This document shows positions 52,404-64,000 of a DNA stretch of 64,000 bases, piece by piece (position 1 is the stretch's first letter; each line of letters starts with the position of its first letter). Where the stretch lies: NCBI GenBank assembly GCA_963580285.1, contig OY757011.1:199967644-200031643 (forward strand), read 5' to 3'. Origin of the DNA: Lucinisca nassula (taxonomy: Eukaryota > Mollusca > Bivalvia > Lucinida > Lucinidae). The notes under the pieces are model-generated. The model was not told the origin of the DNA. It saw nothing but the letters and a program-made list of their open reading frames with translations, and did not search any database. Position numbers and translations under genes: made by a program.

Positions 52404-54262
52404 AAAGTAGAAGTAAAACAAAGATCAGGAATTGATACAATTAACTTACTCCATCCATAAAAGACACCAAAGGGAAAGAAATACAAACATTAAGCGACCA
52501 GACCATAATGGAAACCTAAACAAAGGAAGGCCATATGGACAGTTACTTTCCCACAAAATGGCCATATGGCCATCCAAAATTAAAAGACACAAGTGATATA
52601 CACAGTAAGTAACAAACAACAACATAAATAAATCGCCACAGAAGAGCCGCCTTGGAACGGTCAGTGGAAGATTTCCACTGGGGGGCTTAAATAAATTTTA
52701 CGTGGCCACAATCCTCGCCCTTACTTCCGCCGCGATTTAGACAAAAATTTGTTCAGTCCGCATGAAGGCCTCCTAACTCATCAGTGCAACATCTCCGTGA
52801 ACACAGAAATCAAAGAACCACAGAGGTGAGACAACGGTGAGGACTCGACAGCAAGAAACCACTGAAATGCTGGAGCAAAAGAAAACCAACAGTTAGACTC
52901 CGATGAGCCCGACCAGAGACAGAGCATCAGGCACCAACCAACATTATCTACTTAATTTTCAATAAGCCTTTACGTTGGAGCCGTCATAGAATCTGAGGCC
53001 TGACCCACCGGCGTGCAATTAAAGAGGGAAGCAAAGTTGCCAACCCTGATTGGGTTAACTACCATGCATGCAGTCTGTCGTATAATATCCATGTTGTACC
53101 CAATCTTTTTATATCGAAGAATGATTTTACGAAATTGGGTGCTGAAGTCATTGCGGTTATATATTTTTCTGAATTTATATACTAAGTCACCATAAAATTC
53201 GGGTTCCGATAGACCTTGTTGCAGAAGAGATTTAAGTCCAATATTGAATTTTGAAATTAAATCAGAATGGCGTCTATAAAATTTTGAAAAGGCTTTGCGT
53301 AGTTTATGGTACCGATAACCCTGATTAAGGAGTTTAGCCGTTAATAATTTATTACGAGTGTTGAAGTCAATTACATGACTACACACTCTAGCAAATCGAA
53401 TTAATTGCGAAATATAAACGCCATAGGATGGCGCACGAGGAACATCACCATCCAAAAAAGGAAAATTTACAATCTCAAAATCAAAGTCATCGCGTTTATC
53501 ATAAATTTTGCACGAAACAAATCCATCTACAATAGATAGATGTAAATCCAAAAACGGGGCCTCGGTATCAGAAGAATTTGCTTTATTTAACTGAAGTTCT
53601 AGGGGGTAAATCTGACTGATCAAACCATCAAAATAGGTATTATCAATATTTAATAAATCATCTAAATATCTAGAAGTAGAGCTAAAAGCTTCAATAATTT
53701 CAGATTGGTTATCAATGGAAAGCGACAAAATGAAGTCTCTTTCATAACAATACAAGAACAGATCAGCCACAAGAGGTGCGCAATTAGTACCCATCGGAAT
53801 ACCCACAATTTGTCTAAATAACTTAGTACCGAATCTAATATAAATATTGTCAAGTAGAAAGGTGAGGGCATCACACACTTTCTGACATGACCAAAGTGTA
53901 TAATTCTTATACTCTTTAGAAGTGAAAAATGCATTTCTGACATTACATGCAAGATAGAGAGAATCTTCTCTGTGAAAAGCCCATTCAATTAAATCATTAA
54001 GCTTTTCTTTTATAAGATTATGAGGAAGTGTAGTGTAAAGAGTGGAAAAATCGTAGGTAGACAGACTAGAAGCACGAAACTGTCTAGATTTCAATTTATT
54101 TAAAACCTCATTCGAATTTTTTATAGACCAAAACAGATTTCTTCCTGATCTTTCAAAGACTTTATCACAATATTTAATTACATGCGTTTTAATAGCAGTA
54201 AGACAGGAAGTTAATAATTTAGAAAGTTCAGTGGTAGTGCAAGAACTAGAATTTGCAATAAA
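52404..54262 (-). mobile_element. Penelope-like element P3, inserted in gypsy D integrase
   Basis: Constant 3' end at about 52406 (agtagaagtaaaac), the 3' region to about 52960, RT to 54262, then an abrupt 5' truncation inside RT, next to integrase sequence. A tttat-like repeat at both junctions may be the target duplication. It is near-identical to P1, so this family was active recently. Confidence 0.85.
52970..54262 (-). pseudogene. Penelope-like reverse transcriptase (P3), 5'-truncated
   Basis: Open frame of about 430 codons from the truncation point to 52970. It has STYDFSTLY, IVGIPMGTNCAPLVADLF and SRYLDDLLNI (YLDD about 53657-53668), and is intact to its stop. It lacks the N-terminal motif with KLHK because the copy starts inside the coding region, so no start codon of its own is expected. 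It differs from P1 by a handful of residues plus a short insertion before the stop. Confidence 0.85.
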
Positions 54263-54676
54263 GTTCGCGTTGTTTGATTTTTGTGAAATTCGCCAGCCTT
54301 GGCTTCAGATTCCCAGGCGCAGTTGGTAATATTGTCTTGATTTTTCTGCCCATTAATAGTTCTGATGGGCTGTACCCATTACGTATCGGAGTAGCACGAT
54401 TTTCCATTAAAGCGATGTACGGCTCGTCCGCTTTCTCTAGAAGTCGTTTACAAGTCTGAACAGCCCTTTCAGCTTCACTGTTCCCTTGCGGATATCTCTG
54501 ACTACTGAGAACATGATTTATTCCATAGTTTTCTGTAAACTGATGAAACATGTCTGACGTATAACATCCCGCTCCGTCAGATACAAGAGTGTCACATATT
54601 CCGTGTCTACTCATGATCGATTTCATGTGGCTAATGACGTCAGATGACGTTAAGGTTGTTAGTTTAGCAATCTCAA
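54263..54676 (-). pseudogene. Gypsy D integrase, core second half
   Basis: Encodes IAKLTTLTSSDVISHMKSIM, then LVSDGAGCYTSD (second catalytic Asp) and GNSEAERAVQTCK (catalytic Glu), then GYSPSELLMGRKIKT. It is open and in the frame of the gag-pol ORF on the far side of the Helitron. Confidence 0.85.
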
Positions 54677-57462
54677 CTAGAACTTGTTTTTCTACAAAAA
54701 CACAGATGTCTCCCCCGTTTTTGACCTCTAAGTATAACCTTGACATTGGAAGTATTGAGCCGGGTCTTGTGTGCAACACATCATCTAATGAAGATAAACA
54801 TTTCTCCAAAGTAACTTTAAAAATGTTCAAAAAATTTCAAAGGGCAATAACTCTTGAAAGGGGCATAATCCGGATGAGAAAAAAAATATGCGTCAGCTTA
54901 TTTTCCATTAGGAATGCATATAAGAAATTTCAAAACCAAAGCATACACAGTTCTAAAGTTATGCTATGCATCCCTTTTAGCATTCATTACAATGGGCACA
55001 AATTACCAAAATGACAAAGGGCCATAACTCACAAAGTATTTTTCGGAATTTTGTCAAAAGTTAATCAGTTCATATACTCATCACCATCAATATACTCAAC
55101 AACTTTCAAGGCTCTAGCTCCAATAGTGTTTGAGAAATTTTGCTGACAAGATTTTATTGAAAAAATTTCAAAGGGCAATAACTCTTGAAAGGGGCATAAT
55201 CCGGACGAGAAAAAAAATATGAGTCAGCTAATTTTCCATGAGGAATCCATATATGAAATTTCAAAACCCTAGCATACACGATTCTAAAGTTATGCTATGC
55301 ATCACTTTTAGCATACATTACATTGGGCACAAATTACCAAAATGACAAAGGGCCATAACTCACAAAGTATTTTTCAGAATTTTGTCAAAAGTTAAACAGT
55401 TCATCTACTCATCACCACCAATATATTCACCAATTTTCAAGGCTCTAGCTCCAATAGTTTTTGAGATATCTTGCTGACAAGATTTTATTAAAAAAATTTC
55501 AAAGGGCAATAACTCTTTAAAGGGGCATAATCCGGACGAGAAAAAAATACGCGTCAGCTAATTTTCCATGAGAAATCCATATATGAAATTTCAAAACCCT
55601 AGCATACACGGTTCTAAAGTTATGCTATGCATCACTTTTAGCATACATTACAATGGGCACAAATTACTAAAATGACAAAGGGCCATAACTCACAAAGTAT
55701 TTTTCGGAGTTTTGTCAAAAGTTCATCAATTCATCTACTCATCACCACCAATATATTCACCAATTTTCAAGGCTCTAGCTCCAATAGTTTTTGAGATATC
55801 TTGCTGACAAGATTTTATTAAAAAAAAATTCAAAGGGCAATAACTCTTGAAGGGGGCATAATCCGGACGAGAAAAAAAATATGTGTCAGCTAATTTTCCA
55901 TGAGGAATCCATATATGAAATTTCAAAACCCTAGCATACACGGTTCTTTAGTTATGCTATGCATCAAACGCGTAACGGACAGACGAAAGGACAAATGAAC
56001 CAGAACCAATATGCCCCTCCAACTTTTTCAAAGTTGGAGGCATAAAAAGGCCCCTTTTTGTTCTTTGACCTCTTAGTACGACCTTGACATTTGAGGTACC
56101 AACTTGGGTCATGCACGCAACACATCGTCTTATGGTGGTTAACATTTCTGCCAAGTAATTTCAAAATCCATCTAAAAATAAGAAAGTTATTGACAGAACA
56201 CAAAAAAGGCCCCTTTTTGACCTTTAACCTCTATGTATGACCTTGACCTTTCAGGTACCAAACTGGGTCATGCGTGCAACACATCATCTCATGGTGTTTA
56301 ACATTTCTGCCAAGCAATTTCAAAATCCATCTAAAAAATAAGAAAGTTATTGACCAAACACGAAAAAAAGGCCCCTTTTTTGACTTTTGACCTCTATGTA
56401 TGACCTTGACACTTGAGGTATCAAACTGAATCATGCATGCAACACATCGTCTCATGATAGTTAACATTTTTGCCAAGTAACTTCAAATTCTATCTAAAAA
56501 TAAGCAAGTTATTGACAAAACCGGAAAAAAGGCCCCTTTTTTACCTTTGACCTCTAAGTATGACCTTGACCTTTGAGGTACCAACCTGGGTCATGCACGT
56601 AACACATCGTCTTATATTGGTTAACATTTCTGCCATGTGATTTCACAATCCATCTCAAAATAAGAAAGTTATTGACAAAACACGAAAAAAGGCCCCTTTT
56701 TTGACCTTTGACCTCTAAGTATGACCTTGACCTTCGAGGTACTGACCTGCCTGATGCACACCACACATCGTCTCATGGTGGTTAATATTTCTGCCAAGTA
56801 ATTTTAAAATCCATCTCAAAATAAGAAAGTTATTGACAAAACACGAAAAAAAGGCCCCTTTTTTTACCTTTGACCTCTAAGTATGACCTTGACCTTCGAG
56901 GTACTGACCTGCCTGATGCACACCAGACATCGTCTCATGGTGGTTAATATTTCTGGCAAGTAATTTTAAAATTCATCTCAAAATAAGAAAGTTATTGACC
57001 AAATACGAAAAAAAGGCCCCTTTTTTGACCTTTGACCTCTAAGTATGACCTTGACCTTTGAGGTACCGACCTGATTCATGCGCACCACACATCGTTTTAT
57101 GGTTGTTAATATTTCTGCCAAGTAATTTTAAAATCCATCTGAAAATAAGAAAGTTATTGACCGGACACGATTTGCCCATACATATATACATACCAACAAA
57201 CTTCCAAGGAAGATAATTCAAAAAGTATAAATGCTAGAGTTATAGTTCTTGTGCACTGCACGTCGTCTAATGCTGATTTATATTTATACTAAGTTTCGTG
57301 ACGATAGCTCCAACGGTTTTCAAGTTATAGAGCGGACACGAATGTGTGACAGACAGACGGACAGACAGACAGACGGACAGACAGACAGACGGACAGACGG
57401 ACAGACGCCCGGGGGAAAAACAATATGTCTCTCCGAAAAAAATTTTTTCGGGGGAGACATAA
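54677..57462 (-). mobile_element. Non-autonomous Helitron with two kinds of tandem array, inserted in gypsy D integrase
   Basis: Minus-strand 3' end CTAG (54677-54680) with a GTTTTT-ctac-AAAAAC hairpin (54686-54701). The 5' end TTATGTCTCCCCC has a hairpin (57425-57461). Flanks A (54676) and T (57463) join the integrase codons in frame, so the insertion is exact with no duplication. Inside are about 3.4 units of a ~331-bp repeat (54835-55965), a hairpin of a further family (56010-56044), seven ~160-bp units (56047-57160), the conserved 5' module, and a gacagacg microsatellite (57347-57408). No coding capacity. Confidence 0.85.
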
Positions 57463-60400
57463 TGAACCTTGAATAATAGTCAATCACCAATAAGTAGTTG
57501 TGACCTTTCCAGTGGAAAATATCAGTCCCTAGTTTTTCCCAAGGTCGTCCAGGTAAAGGTGTATACAGCAACGGTTCAGCGTGATCATTTAGAGTCTTTG
57601 CGCAAACGTCACATTTTTTTACCATATCTTCAATATCCTTGCTCAGACCCGGCCAGTATACCGAATTTTTCGCTCGTTCCCGACATTTTGTGATACCTTG
57701 GTGTGCCCCGTGTATCTTTGAGAGGATATCAGCCTGCATGCATGCTGGAATTATTATTCTGCTACCTTTCATCAACAGTCCATGATTGACGGTAATTTCA
57801 CCTTGGATTGACCAGTAGGTCTTCAAATGTTCTGGGAGGTCAGATTTTTGTGCTGGCCATCCGTTTTCACAGTAACTAATGAGATTTTTACACACAATGT
57901 TCTTTGATTGTTTTTCCATAATCTCAAGCAATCTAGAGTCTGTAACAGGTAGGCTATTTATTACAGAATCAACATAATTTTCAGTTTCTAGACATGCTTG
58001 TTTTTCCTGATGTGAAATTTCATGGTAGATAGGTGCTCTTGACAAGGTGTCTGGGATAACCAATTTCTTACCATCGACATGGGAAATCGTGTAGCTAAAG
58101 TGCATAAGTCGCATTCTAAACCGTTGTATGCGTAAACTTAATTCACTGATATCTTTATGGCCTAACGACACAAGAGGTTTATGGTCAGTATTTATGTGAA
58201 AAAGTTTCCCTATGAGAAAGTCTTTGAAACGTTCACATGCCCATGTAATCCCCAGTGCTTCCTTCTCGATTGTAGCGTAACGTTGTTCTGTTGGCGTCAA
58301 CGCTCTTGAAGCATACGCGACGGGTTTCATCTGGCCGTCATCCTGTTTCTGCATCAAAACAGAACCAATACCATAATTGCTGGCATCCGAAGCAACTACA
58401 GTATATCTGTTAGGGTCATACAGTGCTAATATCGGAGTCTTTGTCAGTTCTTGCTTTATCTGATCAAATGCCTTTTGTTGTGCGTGGCCCCAGCAAAATT
58501 GATTTTTCTCTTTTAACAAGTCTCTAAGAGGTTTTGTGTATTCCGCTACCTTAGGTGAAAATTTTCCAAGCTGATTTACAACTCCCAAAATACGTCTTAC
58601 TCCACTGACGTCACTTGGTGGTTCTATATCCAACAGTGCTGAGAGTTTCTGTGGATCAGGCTGCACTCCCTCTGACCCAATAATATGTCCAAGGAATTTC
58701 ACTGACTGTCTCCTATACACACATTTTTCCGCATTTAGGGTTAATTGCGCGTTTTGAATCTTATTGAGCACCGCAAAAAAACGTTCATCGTGTTCTTTTT
58801 CCGTTGTGCCGTAAATTAAAATGTCATCCATTTGGCACACGACACCGGGAAGCTCTTCAAGTATGTTTGTAATTCGCTTTTGGAAGTACTTACTGGCACT
58901 AGAAATTCCGAAAGGTAATCTATTGAAAACGTAACGTCCAAATGGCGTTATGAAGCACGTTAGCTTGCGTGACGCTGCAGATAGCTCACACTGCCAAAAA
59001 CTCGAATTACAATCCAATTTGCTAAAGTATTTAGCGCCCGACAACAGTCCTAGAGTCTGATCTATTGCTGGAAGTGGGAAGTTCTCCCTCTTCACACTCT
59101 CATTCAGTTTTGTTAGATCGACACAAATTCTGACGTTGCCGTCATTCTTAGGAACAACTACCATTCCGGCGCACCACTCGGTTGGCTCGTTGATTTTGGA
59201 TATTACTCCCGTTTCCTCCATACGATCTAGCTCTTTTTTTACTTTTGACATTAGGGGAATTGATACTCTCCTAGGCACAGTCAATGCGTAAGGCTTAGCA
59301 TCGTCGTTTAACATGATGGTATACTGTCCCTTGAGCTTTCCTAGTCCTTGAAACAACTTAGGAAACTTTTGCTTGACAGTTTCTGGTGTGAATAATTCAT
59401 AGACACGTTTTACCAAGTCCAATTTCTCAATTGTGGGTCTTCCTAACAAGCATCTTGTTAGTCCTCTCACTACATATATTTCCTCCTCGACTGAGTTATA
59501 GTCATTGGAAATTGTCTCTCGGAATTTACCAAGAACGTTAAGTTCTTTTTGTCCTGGTCCGACCAAACGTTTTGTCGAACTGACTAATGGAAATTTGCCC
59601 AGTTTTAGGTATGTCGTTTCTGGAATTACAGTTAAATCTGCACCAGTGTCTATCTTGAAACAAATGTCTGTGTCTTTTATTTTCAAAGAAATAAACCACG
59701 GGCTTGGCATTTTTGCATCATCAATGGTTCCCAAGTAGGCATCGTTATCGCTCTGATCGTCACTTTGCTGCTCTACTTCATGTAAGTTTTTCTTTGTAAG
59801 ACAACATTTTACCCAGTGACCTTTAATCCCGCAGCCTCGGCAGATACTCTGAGCAGCTGGACAGTTTTTCCGGCTATGCTCAGGAAAAGCTCCACATCTG
59901 GTACATCTAGATTGGGTTTTGGGCTTGCTGGCATAAGTTTGGGCTTTTCTAGAACCTGACTTGTGTTTGACAAAGTTCTTTTTCTTAATTGCATCGAGTT
60001 TTGAATCGTCACTGTTTATTTGTGATCGAACTATGGACTGCTGCTTCTTAACAGCCTCGCTCTGGCGCGCTTGGTTTATAGCTTTTTCTAACGTTAAATC
60101 AGCGTCCATTTGTAATTTTTCAGCTACTCGAGAATCTCTCAATCCGACCACTATCCTGTCTCTTATTAACTCATCTTTTAAATCACCAAAATTACAATGT
60201 TCTGCTAAGGTGTGTAAAGCAGTTATAAATGTGTCCACGGATTCACCTTCTTCCTGCTTTCGCATGTTAAACTTTGATCTTTCGAAAATAACATTTCTTC
60301 TCACAACAAAATAGCTTTTGAACTTGTCTGTGACAGTTTTATAGGCTCTCTGCTGAGCGTTTGTAAGGTTGAAAGAATGGAAAATATCGTCAGCCTGGCG

Positions 60401-60559
60401 TCCCATACAATAAACTAATGTATTGACTTGTTGTTCTTCACTTTTTTCATTTAATCCGGAAGCTATTTTAAATCTTTCAAATCTTGTTATCCACTTTTCG
60501 AATTCCTCTGGATTCTTAAAATTGAAGTTTTCCGGTGGTGTAACGTGAAACGTAGCCAT
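57463..60559 (-). CDS. Gypsy D Gag-Pol, up to the Helitron insertion
   Basis: The ATG at 60559 opens one long frame: gag region (1-210), two CCHC-like knuckles (C219/C222/C233 and C240/C243/H248/C253), protease IDTGADLTVI (303-312), and RT with QMDD at 576-579 (family usually has an aromatic residue before MDD). RNase H (ASDASNYGIGSVL) and integrase zinc domain (HGAHQG, then CDVC) follow. The core starts with LGTDIFHW (first Asp) and stops where the Helitron begins. Gag and Pol are fused without a frameshift. The frame is intact, but the protein would be truncated in integrase. Confidence 0.9.
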
Positions 60560-60863
60560 AATTAATCCAAAGAATAATATTCACGAAGACACTAGCACTA
60601 ATGATAAATTGATCTTACACTTTATTTCCTTATTTTATTAAACTACTCCTTTTCGAAGCAATTGACTTTAAAATTAATCACAAGCGAATATTAATTCCAA
60701 AATCACTCTGTAGCAGTAATAGAATTTAACTTGCCATCCAGTCTGTGAATTGACATATTTGTCTAATTTCACGACAGAAATATGACAGTCATCACAAATT
60801 ACTTGCTCTCTTGTAGAATTTTTGTCCTTGTTTTAATTCCAATTTATTTACTTTCTGACACCA
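60560..60863 (-). promoter_or_regulatory. Gypsy D leader with primer-binding site
   Basis: Directly at the LTR edge the minus strand reads tggtgtcagaaag (60851-60863), a typical tRNA primer-binding start for this group. The rest is AT-rich leader up to the gag ATG. Confidence 0.7.
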
Positions 60864-61032
60864 TGTTGTGTTACTAATGACGAAACAAACATATTGACTA
60901 AACTACTAATTTATTCAGCTCGATGTTATTAGCTCAATGATCTAAACACAAGTGGCCTAATGTTTTACCTACAAAAGTATTTAAGAGGCTTCAGCAGGCC
61001 AAAGACCTAGCATGATAAAACCTGATACTACA
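60864..61032 (-). repeat. Gypsy D 5' LTR
   Basis: Matches 51584-51752 with three substitutions. The LTR is short (169 bp) for the superfamily. Confidence 0.92.
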
Positions 61033-61037
61033 CTACT

Positions 61038-62125
61038 CACATCTCTTCAGCAAAATTATCATTGTATCAGATGTTGTACTTGCTAAAGCAGTTAAAATTT
61101 TGACTATATAAGAACTTGGTTCAGCTGTTCAAAGAATTGTTAGCTTAACAAGCATGTTAATGGTCAAATTGTTAACTGTTATAGCAAGTACAATATCTAA
61201 TACTCTGGTATTTTGCAAAAGCTGTGAATCCTGTGCCTTTGACCCAATGTTGTTTATACTTCAATTAAATTTATCATCCAAGTTCTTTTCGGGTCTATTC
61301 ATGAAAAGCAACTGTCAGTACTCAGATTGGCTGTGTTCGTTTGTCCTTAATGACCCAGTCAATACTAATCAGGTCATGTTGAGCTGATGAGGGTTGGGAT
61401 TCCGTAAAGTTAACTTAAACCCACCAGTAATTTTTACTGCCCGTCGGTGCTTTTGCTATGGTTCTTTTATGTTTTGTGTTGATGGTTCTGATTCTTTCCC
61501 TAATCATATATGTTCTTACTTTGATGATTCTGATTTTCCCCCCCCCTTTTTTGGTTGTTCATTTTTAGTAACGTTTGTCCTTCCAGTTTAATATTTCTGA
61601 AGCCGGTGATTCTGATTCCACACCCCACCCCCTTATGTATATGGCTCCTTTTTAGTTAGGTTTGGATATTCTCCATGTTTCGACTTCTTTCCCTAGTGAT
61701 ATTCTGGGAAGAATTTCGGATCTGACTGTATCAGTTCCTGATCATTTCTCTTTTTAGACAAAAAGAGTCTGCAGATAGGTTCGTTTCCTGCAAAATTTAA
61801 TATGAAATAGGTGCGACCTAACTGCAACCAACTGTTTTGATGCTTATTAACCTCCCATTCTGTGTATTCTATATTAGCTGGGTCTTTTTGAAATGAAAAT
61901 ATTTTCTAAATGGACATTTGCAGTAGTACCGTAAAATTCCTATATTAAGATCTCCTTTTGGACTGTTCTAAAGTTTAACAGTCTCAAAGGTGGCCCCTGG
62001 CTGAACAACTACAGCAACAAAGTTAAACTTGAACTGTGCAGTAGATAGTTAATCGAAAGCAAACATTATAAAAAAACATGATGTGTTTGTGAAACACTGA
62101 TGCCCCCGAACAGCGCATGTTAAAT
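61038..62125. other. Flank of gypsy D, no gene recognised
   Basis: About 1.1 kb of AT-rich sequence. Short open frames (61154-61387 and 61394-61591) show no family resemblance or splice context. No repeat ends are identified. Confidence 0.35.
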
Positions 62126-62129
62126 ATGA

Positions 62130-62594
62130 AAGCAGTGTCACTAAGCAGTCGGAAGGTATGGCCAATGTTCAAGTCTTAAAAAGTAGGTCAAGGTCACAAG
62201 GTCAAAAATTATGGGATCGTTTGAAAGGTCTTGTGATACAGAATGCACATGTGAAATATGAAAGCCCTAACACTTAGTGATCGAAAGTTATGGCCAATGT
62301 TAAAGTTTTTAAAAAGGAGGTCAAACGTAAAGGTCACGAGGTCAAAAATTATGGTACCACTGGAAAGGTTTTGTGAAAAAGAATGCATATGTGAAGTATG
62401 AAAGCCCTATCACTTACCAATCAAAAGTTATAGACTATGCTAAAGTTTTTTAAAAAGTAGGTTAAACGTCAAGGTCACAAGGTCAAAATTTATGGTACCA
62501 TTAGAAAGGTCTTGTGACAAGGAATGCACATGTGAAATATGAAAGCCCTATCAATTACCAATCGAAAGTTATTACCAATGTTAAAGTTTTTACA
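62130..62594. repeat. Tandem array, ~140-bp unit
   Basis: Three to four copies of a unit with gaaaggtcttgtga, catgtgaaatatgaaagccct and aggtcaaggtcac (anchors near 62223, 62360 and 62504). It is similar in plan to the Helitron arrays, but no CTAG end or terminal hairpin was located. Confidence 0.6.
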
Positions 62595-64000
62595 AACAAG
62601 AGGGCCATGATGGCCCTGGATCGCTCACCTGATCCATGAGTAACAAGTGGGCCCCGGGGAGGGCCATTATTGGCCCCAGGGCTATAATGTACATAATGTT
62701 GAGGGAGGTCTAAAAAGATGAAGCTTCATACCAAATATCAACAAAGGCTATAATTTGAACAATCTTGGCAAAGGTCCACTAGATGAAGCTACACACCAAA
62801 TATTAAAGACCTGGGCCTTGCGGTTCCAGAGAAGAAGATGTTTTTAATTTTAATAAAGATATTCCCTACATAAGCCTATGTAAAACCAAATGGCTCCGGG
62901 GTGGGGGCATTTTTGGCCTCAGGGCTATAATTTAAACAATCTTGATAGAGGTCCACTAGATGGAATTTCACAACAAATATCCAAGACCTAGGCCTTGTGG
63001 TTTCACAGAAGATTTTTAAAGATTTTCCCTATATAAGCCCATGTAAAATCAAAGGGCCCCGGAGCGGGGGAATTTTTGGCCCCAGGGCTATGATCTGAAC
63101 AACCTTGGTAGAGGTCCACAAGCTAAAGCTTCATACCAAATATCAAAGACCTGGGCCTTCCGGTTTCAGAGAAGAAGTTTTTAAAGATTTTCCCTATATA
63201 AATAAAAATCAAAAATGAGTTCCTTTAAGAGCAATGAAAACATTCATAAGAAAGAAGATGGGTCATACTACGTAGATTCGGCTAATAAAGCCTCATCAGT
63301 GACCCTGTAATGATCCGGCAAAGAAAGCCAGATGAAACATACTGCAATTTTGCGAATTTCGAATAGGCAGTCGATTCAAAGACTGATATAAATCAAAATG
63401 GGGTCCAAATAATTAAAAACATGTCTAGAATATGAGTCTAAACTAACAATTTATTTCCGATTTCTCAGAATATTTACGCTGATCTCAAAGGACCAAAAGT
63501 AAAATATAAACTGCACTATGGTTGATGTACGGGGAGATAAGCCTGTGTATAACAAAAGGGCCCAGGGCGGGGGCATTTTTGGCCCCAGCACTATAATTTG
63601 AACAATCTTGGTAGGAGTCCACAAGCTGAAGCTTCCTACCAAATTTCAAAGACCTGGGCCTTGCGGTTTCAGAGAAGAAGATTTTTAAAGGTGTTCCCTA
63701 TATAAGCCTATGTTAAACCAAAGGGTCCCGGGGCGGGGGCATTTTTGGCCCCAGCACTTTAATTTGAACAATCATGGTAGGGGTCCACTAGATGAAGCTT
63801 CATTCCAAATAGCAAAGACCTGGGCCTTGCGGTTTCAGAGAAGAAGATTTTTAAAGATTTTCCCTATATAAGCCCATATAAAACCAAAGGGCCCTGGGGC
63901 GGGGGCATTTTTGGCCCCAGCACTATAATTCAAACAATCTTGGTAGGGGTCCACTAGATGAAGCTTCTTACCTAATATCAAAGACCTGGGCTTTGCGGTT
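62595..64000. repeat. Tandem array, ~165-bp unit, continues past the window
   Basis: Begins with aacaagagggccatgatggcc and then repeats a unit with gcgggggcatttttggcccca, gtccactagatgaagcttc and agacctgggccttgcgg (anchors near 62895, 63057, 63560, 63727 and 63892). About 330 bp of different sequence (63207-63540) interrupts it. Non-coding; its right end is outside the window. Confidence 0.6.

Larger units (their letters stand above)
51584..61032 (-). mobile_element. Gypsy D: complete LTR retrotransposon with two later insertions
   Basis: 169-bp LTRs (51584-51752 and 60864-61032) start TGTTGTG and end ACA/ACTACA. They are flanked by a perfect 5-bp duplication CTACT (51579-51583 and 61033-61037). 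Three differences between the LTRs (about 1.8 percent) indicate an older insertion than gypsy C. A single gag-pol frame on the minus strand is interrupted in integrase by a Helitron (54677-57462) and then a Penelope copy (52404-54262). No env is seen. Confidence 0.9.

Overview
The window is AT-rich, intron-like eukaryotic DNA from an invertebrate. The mix of Penelope-like elements, Ty3/gypsy retrotransposons, non-autonomous Helitrons with internal tandem arrays, and tRNA-derived SINEs fits a marine bivalve mollusc best; this is inferred from repeat style, not from a marker gene. Almost everything recognisable is mobile DNA. Only two short candidate host exons were found (10275-10329 and 46463-46658, both minus strand). 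There is one assembly gap (23 N, 27050-27072).

Layout. 1-5.3 kb: a decayed gypsy element (A, minus strand) that has lost gag, protease and RT. A Helitron sits in its 3' end and a Penelope 3' fragment sits in its integrase. 5.3-10.7 kb: a tRNA-like SINE with head-to-head halves, then a Foldback-like element (6109-9644) holding two Helitron-type insertions, then a candidate first exon of an LRRC20-like gene. 10.7-18.3 kb: three Foldback-like elements nested inside one another, the outermost sitting in a LINE reverse transcriptase. 18.3-19.4 kb: Penelope and LINE fragments. 19.5-24.4 kb: a GC-richer, virus-like cassette with a hairpin, a Cys-rich ORF, a family-B DNA polymerase joined to an SF1 helicase and an HNH nuclease, and a convergent retroviral-type integrase. 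All of its large genes are broken by frameshifts and stops. 24.2-27 kb: tandem Penelope-like copies.

27.9-38.2 kb: a complete, very young gypsy-type element (C) with 757/758-bp LTRs, a CAAG target duplication, intact gag, pol and an errantivirus-like env, plus an extra 144-codon ORF. 39.4-45.7 kb: Penelope material, including a copy split by a Helitron. 46-51.5 kb: a SINE inserted beside the donor site of a candidate exon, a hAT-type element, and a 5'-truncated RTE-like LINE carrying a SINE. 51.6-61.0 kb: a second complete gypsy element (D, 169-bp LTRs, CTACT duplication) whose integrase is interrupted by both a Penelope copy and a Helitron. 62-64 kb: tandem arrays.

The insertions give internal empty sites. 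Aligning filled and empty copies within the window fixes Helitron insertion between A and T with a CTAG 3' end, and fixes 9-bp target duplications for the Foldback-like elements. The most unusual content is the nested Foldback-like family, the polymerase-helicase-HNH-integrase cassette, and the intact env-bearing retroelement.
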